Shown here: piece by piece, positions 56,557 through 64,000 of the stretch
Layout: each line of letters opens with the position of its first letter
Numbering within the stretch: the first letter of the stretch is position 1
From: CBDCFT01 sp965216365
GTDB taxonomy: Bacteria; Pseudomonadota; Gammaproteobacteria; Arenicellales; CBDCFT01
Length of the DNA: 64,000 bases
Reading direction: 5' to 3'
Assembly (NCBI GenBank): GCA_965216365.1
Contig: CBDCFT010000022.1
Location: 92,982-156,981 of the forward strand
Made by a program: the position numbers and the translations under genes
Notes under the pieces: model-generated
What the model saw: the letters and a program-made list of their open reading frames with translations, nothing else
Told to the model about the DNA's origin: nothing
Databases searched by the model: none

Positions 56557-58104
56557 ATGAGCTTCCTCGAAGAGTTGCGCAGCTTTTTGCGCCGGCCGAC
56601 TGTCGTGTCAGAGGCCGAAGAGGAAGAGTATCGGCGCCATTTTTTGCAAGCTCTCGAGCAGCGCGAACATCAGAATACCAATGTCCTGTCGCTCAGGCAT
56701 GAGCTGTTCCACATACAGCCTCGCCTCGGCTACATGGCGGGATCCCTCCATCGAGAGCTCGCACAGGCAGGGCTCCCACGCCAGGAGATCCCCAAACTCG
56801 TCAAAGAGGCAATTTCGATGGAAATCGGGCTCAAGAGCGGCTCCACCACCACGACCCGCGAGCTGCTCCTCGACCAGGCACGAAACCGACTCCATCACAA
56901 CGTCCTCTTGGCCCAGGTTCCCTGGCGCGATGTTTCCACCTACGCTCGGGAAACTCGCCTGATTCAGGTGGCTGGCACCGACGCGCGAATTACTGCGCTC
57001 GGGCGCGCCTTCTTGGACCTCGTGGGTATTCAAGCCATAAAATGGCTCCTTCACGTCGAGGTTGCACTATCGAGCGGCAGGCTGGATATCTGGCGCATCG
57101 ACCGACCTACCGTGCAAGTGCTCGTCGAATCTCCACACTTGCAATGGCCCGAGGATTGGTGGGAGGAAGTCGGCCCAGCGATCAACGGTGATGGTGTCGA
57201 CCGACTCGAAGCGCTCGGTCTGCTCGATCAGGTTAAGAATCCAGGGTGGCAGAAAGAAGACGGCCATATCGTCGGTGATGAATACGGCTACTCAGTCCAC
57301 GAACACGCCCTTCCGGTACTCGCCGAAATAGCCCAGGACAAGGACTCCCCCATGTCCGTGGCCGTCGCGGCCATGATCGCCGACGACACCAACACGCGAG
57401 TCGCTCCGTCGGCAAACCATACGGCCGCCGTGGCAGTGACCGCTCGCCAAACGCGGCTGTTTGTCCACGAGATCCGCAACGCCCTTTTGCCTGTGCAGAC
57501 CGCCTTCGAGGAAATCGATCGAGAACTGCGTAGCGTTGGAAGAGAAAGAGCAGTCGCTCGCGAACGCGACATGGTCGACCGAAATCTGAAACGAGTGCTC
57601 GGCTTTGCCTCCGAGCTGCACGACCTCATGCGCCTGGCCGGAGAGATCGCCGATGTATTCGACGCCGGCTCGGCGATCCGCGATGCAATCGCCACCGCGC
57701 AAAACGAGGTCGGCCACACCGCTCAGCTGGCCCTCTCGAGCCAGCTTCCAGCGATCTACGGTCCCAGGCAGCGATTCGTTCTCGCCCTGCTCAATCTGCT
57801 TCGCAATGCCTATCAGTCGACCTCTTCCGAGTCACCCGAGGTCGCTATCGAGGCCACCACAAAGAATGGTCGCCTTTGGATCGCTGTCGACGACTGTGGA
57901 CCGGGCGTTCCCGAGGACGAACGGAAACAAATCTTCAAGAACGGGCACACGACGCGAACCACGGGCAGCGGTCACGGTCTGACCCTGGCTCGTCAAATTA
58001 TCGAAGACGACATGAACGGGACTCTGTCCTACGAAGATGGAAGCGCGCTCGGTGGCGCTCGCTTCGTAGTTACCCTGCCCATGCACCAAGGAAGAGAACC
58101 ATGA
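56557..58104 (+). CDS. Soluble sensor histidine kinase of a nuclease-output two-component pair
   Basis: 515 residues (start MSFLEELRSF). Residues 1-290 are a helix-rich domain that I do not recognise and which has no membrane helix, so the signal is sensed in the cytosol. HEIRN with phospho-acceptor His304 starts the dimerisation helix. The ATPase domain has NLLRNA (N-box, Asn417), DDCGPG (G1, 445-450) and TTGSGHGL (G2, 468-475). The stop overlaps the ATG of the next gene (ATGA), so the two products are probably made together. The reader should treat this as one half of a candidate defence or stress-nuclease system. Confidence 0.88.
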   Translation: MSFLEELRSFLRRPTVVSEAEEEEYRRHFLQALEQREHQNTNVLSLRHELFHIQPRLGYMAGSLHRELAQAGLPRQEIPKLVKEAISMEIGLKSGSTTTTRELLLDQARNRLHHNVLLAQVPWRDVSTYARETRLIQVAGTDARITALGRAFLDLVGIQAIKWLLHVEVALSSGRLDIWRIDRPTVQVLVESPHLQWPEDWWEEVGPAINGDGVDRLEALGLLDQVKNPGWQKEDGHIVGDEYGYSVHEHALPVLAEIAQDKDSPMSVAVAAMIADDTNTRVAPSANHTAAVAVTARQTRLFVHEIRNALLPVQTAFEEIDRELRSVGRERAVARERDMVDRNLKRVLGFASELHDLMRLAGEIADVFDAGSAIRDAIATAQNEVGHTAQLALSSQLPAIYGPRQRFVLALLNLLRNAYQSTSSESPEVAIEATTKNGRLWIAVDDCGPGVPEDERKQIFKNGHTTRTTGSGHGLTLARQIIEDDMNGTLSYEDGSALGGARFVVTLPMHQGREP

Positions 58105-59030
58105 GGCCCTCCGGACGCATCCTGATCGTCGATGACGACGAGACCTTTCTGGATAACTACCGCATTCTTCTCGCGCGAGAGGGCTATATAGTGGAAGCTG
58201 CCACGACCCCGGACGAGGCGCGCAAACGACTCGATGAAAACGACTGGGACGTCGTGCTTCTCGACCAGAAGCTCATGGGTTCCAGCGGGCCTGATATCGG
58301 CGTCGATCTGGTCGGCGAAGTCCACACGCGCGCGCCCGGAGCCAAACCGATCATCGTAACAGCGTACGCCAGCGATCAGTCGATCGAGCGCGCGTTCGGC
58401 GCCGGCGCATACGACTTCCTCGAAAAGAAAGGGAGCTTCAACGCGCTTTTGCGCGCCAAGCTACGCAACGCTATCGAAGCGGTCTACGAGCGCAAGGTCG
58501 CCGCCCTGGCCCGCGAGCAAGCCGATACCGAAATCGCCGAGCGATGGGCCCAGTCACGCATCGAAACCGACTCCAATCGCAAAGGGCTGCTCCTGGAAGA
58601 GCTGATCGATCTCATATTTCGAACGATTGATGGATTCCACCATGTGAACCGAAATCGCCGCAGCAGTGATGAAGAGATCGATCTCATGATTCGCAATGAA
58701 TCAACCGATCCACTGTGGTCCAAAGAGTCGCCGTATATCCTCGTAGAAGCCAAGAATTGGTCGAAGCCCTGTGGCAAGAACGAGCTGGTTCTATTCGAGA
58801 ACAAACTCATAAGTCGCCATGGGCGGGCCAAGCTGGGGTTCTTCGTCGCGCCAGGCGGCTTTGCCAAGACTTTCGGCAGCGCGCACGCCACCGGCCGTCG
58901 AGACGAGTATTTCGTGGTCCCGATTGGACCCGAAGGACTCGAAAAGCTGGTCGAATCCCGAGATCGCAACGCGATACTCAAAGAGCTTCACGACCAGGCG
59001 GTGGTCGCAGCCAACGGCAGCCACTCGTGA
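58101..59030 (+). CDS. Response regulator fused to a PD-(D/E)XK-like nuclease domain
   Basis: 309 residues. Receiver domain 1-120: acidic pocket Asp11-13, phospho-acceptor Asp55 (LLDQK), Thr87 (IVTAY) and Lys109 (FLEKK). A linker helix (about 120-155) follows. The C-terminal part reads as a restriction-endonuclease fold: Glu166/167 in GLLLEELID, Asp194 in EEIDLM, and E216-x-K218 in ILVEAKNW, that is a complete D...ExK site. It is not a DNA-binding winged helix, so phosphorylation would control a nuclease rather than transcription. Overlaps the kinase gene by four bases. Confidence 0.85.
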   Translation: MRPSGRILIVDDDETFLDNYRILLAREGYIVEAATTPDEARKRLDENDWDVVLLDQKLMGSSGPDIGVDLVGEVHTRAPGAKPIIVTAYASDQSIERAFGAGAYDFLEKKGSFNALLRAKLRNAIEAVYERKVAALAREQADTEIAERWAQSRIETDSNRKGLLLEELIDLIFRTIDGFHHVNRNRRSSDEEIDLMIRNESTDPLWSKESPYILVEAKNWSKPCGKNELVLFENKLISRHGRAKLGFFVAPGGFAKTFGSAHATGRRDEYFVVPIGPEGLEKLVESRDRNAILKELHDQAVVAANGSHS

Positions 59031-59053
59031 CCGACCACTCGGGACCGGCAGCT

Positions 59054-59971
59054 CTACCCGGCGCCGGGCTGATCGCCGCCAGCCAGATCACCGGTGGGCG
59101 CGTTGCACGGCAAGTCGACCTCGAAGCCCACCCCCCGCGGGCCGGTCACCTGCGCTGTCGCGCCGCCGGTGTACTCCACTCGCAAGACCTCGCCCTGGCC
59201 GTAGGCGATGTCCAGCGTGCCCTGGCTCGGGCACTGGCCCAGGCACCGGCGAATGTCGGTCGCCCGCGCGGCCAGAATCTCGACGTCGGTGCCGATCGCC
59301 TCGCGCGCCTCTTCGTTGAGCGTGAGCGTGGCGTCCCACGACATGTCGACACACAGGCCGGTGCGAAGCCATGACGCGTTGGTGTCGAGCCCCAGCTCGC
59401 CTCCCGCTTCGGTTTCCAGCGTCCACACTCCAGTGGACGACATTCGCTCATTGGGATCGACCGGGTCGCGAAGGCCAAAAGCCCCTGCGAAGCGGTTGTC
59501 GCCGCTCGAAAAATCGATCGGATCGAGCTGATAGGTGACCGCGGTCGGACATTCTCCGGCCAGACACGACCGGGTCTCGAAATCCAGCGAGGCGCGAATG
59601 AGCCCGTCGACCGGCACCTCGCCGGTACCGCAGTTCTCGAATTGCGCCTCCACGAACGTCATGTCGTCCGAATCGATCGTGATGCACGGAGCCGAACCGA
59701 TGAGAAAATCGAGACCGTTGCGAATCGCCGTGATCATGCGGGTGCGTGCCGCATCCACGCCCATGGTTCCCAGGCCCAGCGGAGCCGAATACGCGATGTC
59801 GGTCACCAGGGCGAAATCGGCGCTCGATTCGAGAGCCGCCGACGACTCCGCGACGGCGACCTCGTCGCCACCATCATCGACGCCACAGCCGGCAGCCAGG
59901 CCACACAGCCCAAAGATCGCAAGCGCCGAGAGCGCCTTGATGATTCTCGAATTCGTACGCGGCATATGCAT
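59054..59971 (-). CDS. Secreted lipoprotein, function unknown
   Basis: About 305 residues from the ATG at 59971; the next ATG two codons on (59965) is equally good. The signal peptide ends in the lipobox LAAGC, so it is a lipoprotein. The mature part starts with acidic, Ala/Ser-rich linker (VDDGGDEVAVAESS) and has paired Cys spaced through it (SAPC, ENCG, RSCLAGEC, RRCLGQC), so disulfide-linked beta structure is likely. Not recognised; tail to tail with the nuclease-regulator gene. Confidence 0.7.
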   Translation of the reverse strand: MHMPRTNSRIIKALSALAIFGLCGLAAGCGVDDGGDEVAVAESSAALESSADFALVTDIAYSAPLGLGTMGVDAARTRMITAIRNGLDFLIGSAPCITIDSDDMTFVEAQFENCGTGEVPVDGLIRASLDFETRSCLAGECPTAVTYQLDPIDFSSGDNRFAGAFGLRDPVDPNERMSSTGVWTLETEAGGELGLDTNASWLRTGLCVDMSWDATLTLNEEAREAIGTDVEILAARATDIRRCLGQCPSQGTLDIAYGQGEVLRVEYTGGATAQVTGPRGVGFEVDLPCNAPTGDLAGGDQPGAG

Positions 59972-60134
59972 TGTTTGTGCACGCCTCATGCCAGAGAAAA
60001 TCAGGACAACAGAGAAAGAATATCCGATGCTTGCGCAGATGTCAGCACTGCCCTTGACTCCTGTCCATGGCACCGCCGCAATGGTGCGAAATCAGACTGT
60101 CAAAGAGGTCGAGCCATTGACCGCGCGGCGGCGT

Positions 60135-60635
60135 CTACGGGCAGAACAGGCGTTCCGTATTGTCGCAGTTGCCGCAGGTAAGTGAGATCGCGAGTTCGTT
60201 CGAACCATTTTCGACGCCGGCCAGATCGCCGCGTCCGCACATCTCGTGATCGGTCGAGCTCAGGCAATTCTGCCGGTGTCCGATGATCTCGATGAACGTC
60301 GGCTCCTCCAGCTCGACGTCGACCAGCGGCTGTGTCTCCTGGCTCAGGATGTCGGCGATTTGCTCCACGCTCGTGAGCGAAAAGCCCGAAATACATCGCT
60401 TACCCAGGATGCAAAGCTCACCGCCATCTCCGATACCGTAGACGTTGACCGAAAGATCGGTGACCGCCTGCAGCTGCGCCTCCGGGCAATCTCCCGAGAT
60501 CGCCAGACGAATATCGGACGTCGGGTCCTGGCGACATCCGCCCAAAAGGCCGCCCAAAAAGCCGATCGACAGCGCGATCGAGCCGGCGATCACAGCGACG
60601 GCACTGCGGCTATGGAGAGTACTCGAGCGATACAT
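60135..60635 (-). CDS. Small secreted Cys-rich lipoprotein
   Basis: 166 residues. The signal helix ends in lipobox LLGGC at about residue 34. The mature part has nine further Cys (for example CILGKRC, CGNCDNTERLFC). Not recognised. It lies between another lipoprotein and two barrel proteins on the same strand, so all four may belong to one envelope cluster. Confidence 0.65.
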   Translation of the reverse strand: MYRSSTLHSRSAVAVIAGSIALSIGFLGGLLGGCRQDPTSDIRLAISGDCPEAQLQAVTDLSVNVYGIGDGGELCILGKRCISGFSLTSVEQIADILSQETQPLVDVELEEPTFIEIIGHRQNCLSSTDHEMCGRGDLAGVENGSNELAISLTCGNCDNTERLFCP

Positions 60636-60664
60636 GACGACGAGCTCGCGGCAGCACAGCGAGC

Positions 60665-61546
60665 TCAGAATCGCGCCCCGCCGACATTGAACGACACACT
60701 GGTGCGGCTGATGTCATCGAAGAAAAAGTCGTTGTCGAAGCTACTGCGCACCACGCGCAGCGATACGTCGAAGGCCCAGTTGCCGCGATGCATGACCTCG
60801 TAGCCGACGCCGAAAAGCAGGGCATTGCCATCGAACGAAAACTCGTTGTCGCCCTCGCGATAAAACGTCAGGCTCGACGCGCCCAGGCCGAGCTTGAGCC
60901 ACAGCTTGCGCTGGAGCCAATACGAGCCGGTGATCGCAAACGTGTTCTGAGTCCGGGCCTCGTCCACCCCGTCGAAGCTCTCCTGCCTGTGGCCGTCGCT
61001 CCAAAACTCGACCGCCAGTCCCAGGCGAGAGGTCAACATGCCGCCGAACCGGGCGTCGAAGAAAAAGCCACCCTGGCCTTCTTCGGCCCCGCCGGCTCCA
61101 TCGTAGCTCGAGCTCCCGATCCCTACCCCTATACCCATGAACCAACCCGAGCGATTGTCCAGAGGATTGCGGCGGGATGGCATGGGCCGAAAATACGGCT
61201 GGCTCCCCGATACCGGGGGCGGTGGAGCTGCAACCGGACTGGTGGCAGCCGGCTCCACGTCTCCAGCCTCGGCCGAATCCACCGAGCTCGTGTCCGCAGG
61301 AGATACCGAATCGTCTCCATCCGACCCGGCCGGGGCCTCGACCGACGGTTCGGCCGATTCGTCTCCCGATCCGTCTCCCGGCCCGGCGGGCCCCTCTTCC
61401 TGAGCCAGCGCCGTTGCTGGCAACGCCAATACCGCCGCCACGATCGCGATGACCTGAACCCCGCGGGGTATTGCGCCTCTCGGACGGCCAGAGCCGCTCG
61501 AGCCTCGCACCCGCGCATCAATCGACGAAAATCTGATCTCACACAT
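60665..61546 (-). CDS. Outer-membrane beta-barrel protein with long acidic linker
   Basis: 293 residues. A long basic N-terminus precedes the signal helix (about 30-48, ending ALA-Q). A linker of about 75 residues rich in Asp, Ser, Glu and Pro follows, then an eight-strand type barrel starting at SGWFMGIGVGIGSSSYDG and ending in VSFNVGGARF with C-terminal Phe. The linker may cross or touch peptidoglycan. The next protein in the cluster has the same pattern. Function unknown. Confidence 0.7.
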   Translation of the reverse strand: MCEIRFSSIDARVRGSSGSGRPRGAIPRGVQVIAIVAAVLALPATALAQEEGPAGPGDGSGDESAEPSVEAPAGSDGDDSVSPADTSSVDSAEAGDVEPAATSPVAAPPPPVSGSQPYFRPMPSRRNPLDNRSGWFMGIGVGIGSSSYDGAGGAEEGQGGFFFDARFGGMLTSRLGLAVEFWSDGHRQESFDGVDEARTQNTFAITGSYWLQRKLWLKLGLGASSLTFYREGDNEFSFDGNALLFGVGYEVMHRGNWAFDVSLRVVRSSFDNDFFFDDISRTSVSFNVGGARF

Positions 61547-61551
61547 GGCAA

Positions 61552-62229
61552 TCAGTACCAGTTGAAGCCCAGTCCAAACGATCCAGTTTGGATCGACTCG
61601 CCCAGCTCACCATAGGCCGCGCTGGCCCCGCGAAGCTGCAAATCGATGGAGAAGTGCGGCCCCGCCATAACCTCGTAGCCCACGGCCCCCAAAACAGCGC
61701 CACCATTGGCCACCGAGTCCTCGGTAATGAACGCTCCATCGTCGATCTGCAGCGTCAAATGAGCGCCGCCGATCCCGCCCTTGATCCACAGCCGCGGTGT
61801 CACCCAGTACTGGGCCGCGATGTAGCCGGCGTATTGCAATAGGGTCTCGGTCCCGTTGGCCTCCAGGGTCTTGCCCGTAATCGAGCTCTCGAACAAGAGG
61901 GCCAGACGAGGGTTGAGCATGGCTCCGATATGAAAATCGGCCGTAAACGCGAGAGGGTTGTAATCACAGTTGAAGCACTCGATGGGTCCCTTCTCGCCCA
62001 CCATGTCACCAACGCCGAAGCTGCCTCCCAACGTGAGACCCCGCCGGACGTATTGACCCGGCCCATAGGCCTGCGGAGGAGGCGGTGGCGCCGCGTAGTA
62101 ACCCGGCTGCGTGCTCAGCGGGGGCCCTTGCGGAGGCGGGCCGCCCGGTTGACCAAAGGCCAGCGGCGCAGAAAACAAAACGAAACCCACTGCCGCCACA
62201 AAGGCGGTGGCTGTACGGGACTTATGCAT
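61552..62229 (-). CDS. Outer-membrane beta-barrel protein
   Basis: 225 residues from MHKSRTATAF at 62229, with a signal peptide (about 1-24, ending AFG-Q), a Pro/Gly/Gln-rich linker (about 25-50) and an eight-strand type barrel (RRGLTLGGSFGVGDMVG ... GSFGLGFNWY). It ends in an aromatic residue as BAM substrates do. Five bases separate it from the preceding barrel gene; they are likely paralogues. Confidence 0.7.
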   Translation of the reverse strand: MHKSRTATAFVAAVGFVLFSAPLAFGQPGGPPPQGPPLSTQPGYYAAPPPPPQAYGPGQYVRRGLTLGGSFGVGDMVGEKGPIECFNCDYNPLAFTADFHIGAMLNPRLALLFESSITGKTLEANGTETLLQYAGYIAAQYWVTPRLWIKGGIGGAHLTLQIDDGAFITEDSVANGGAVLGAVGYEVMAGPHFSIDLQLRGASAAYGELGESIQTGSFGLGFNWY

Positions 62230-62537
62230 GATGATCGACCTGCAGTTTGGGAGTAGACGCGACGGACGGCCCTTTATCAGGGACTTAGAGTACGCCTGGC
62301 CACGCGGCAGGGGCAAGCGACTTCCATCACGCTACGAGGAGCCTGTACGGCCTAATACCAACGTATTCGTGGTCGAACCATCGGAGCGCCTCGATCAGGG
62401 ACGCGGCGGGACAATCAACGTTACACAGGCACATACGGGATCTTGCGTCCCTGCCCAGGCAGCGTAGATTAGGGAAATCGCACCAACCTCGGGATCAGGA
62501 AGTTCTCGATCCCCTCACTTTGGGAGCCTCTATCTCC
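62230..62537. other. Promoter region between the barrel gene and lon
   Basis: 308 bases between divergent starts. A GGGAG lies about 16 bases before the lon ATG, somewhat distant. No convincing heat-shock promoter or repressor inverted repeat was identified by eye, and no small gene. Confidence 0.45.

Positions 62538-64000
<1,463 letters not shown>

Overview
The window looks like two unrelated bacterial genomes joined at about 28.46 kb. The left part (1 to ~28.45 kb) is moderate in G+C and has a classic gammaproteobacterial gene order: rlmB-rnr, purA-hisZ-DUF2065-hflC-hflK-hflX-hfq-miaA-mutL-amidase-tsaE-nnr, then queG, orn, recR-ybaB-dnaX, the 4.5S RNA gene and tRNA-Ser. The right part (~28.48 to 64 kb) is visibly richer in G+C. 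It carries eukaryote-like Ser/Thr kinases, HMG-CoA reductase, methylmalonyl-CoA epimerase, an ECF42-type sigma factor with its DGPF partner, many secreted lipoproteins and beta-barrels, recA and lon. This suggests Myxococcota or a related former deltaproteobacterium (inference). At the join a pseudokinase reading rightwards loses its tail and a glutathione S-transferase reading leftwards loses its C-terminal part, on either side of a 16-base palindrome. A chimeric contig is the simplest explanation.

Left part, region by region. 0-1.5 kb: a transporter tail, an AT-rich stretch and a decayed HNH nuclease gene. 1.6-5.5 kb: gloB, rlmB, rnr, and a divergent tRNA-Leu(CAG). 5.8-18.5 kb: a long leftward housekeeping run for purine and histidine synthesis, membrane-protease control, RNA chaperone, tRNA modification, mismatch repair, cell separation and metabolite repair. 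18.5-24.3 kb: queG, two small unknown genes, orn, recR, ybaB, dnaX (with an A9 slippage tract), ffs and tRNA-Ser. 24.4-27 kb: two PLP aminotransferases. 27.2-28.4 kb: a membrane-anchored pseudokinase.

Right part. 28.4-32.8 kb: GST fragment, DGPF/ECF42 pair with a candidate autoregulated promoter, a frameshifted Na/Pi cotransporter, and a universal stress protein. 32.9-34.4 kb: recA behind two 18-bp palindromes (candidate SOS operators). 34.4-40.6 kb: two identical 259-bp repeats around a ClpP-like protease pair, an alkaline-phosphatase-superfamily membrane enzyme and a divergent polytopic membrane protein. 41.3-45.6 kb: an IS21-type element carrying extra zinc-ribbon and ParB-like genes, which cuts off the start of an HNH nuclease gene. 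46.2-49.4 kb: one Ser/Thr kinase gene broken by about seven frameshifts, beside an intact one. 49.7-56.5 kb: M14 carboxypeptidase, vWA-like lipoprotein, epimerase with an extra C-terminal domain, HMG-CoA reductase and methylmalonyl-CoA epimerase. 56.6-59.0 kb: the strongest candidate for an undescribed system, a soluble histidine kinase translationally coupled to a response regulator whose output domain looks like a PD-(D/E)XK nuclease. 59-64 kb: envelope proteins and the N-terminal part of Lon.
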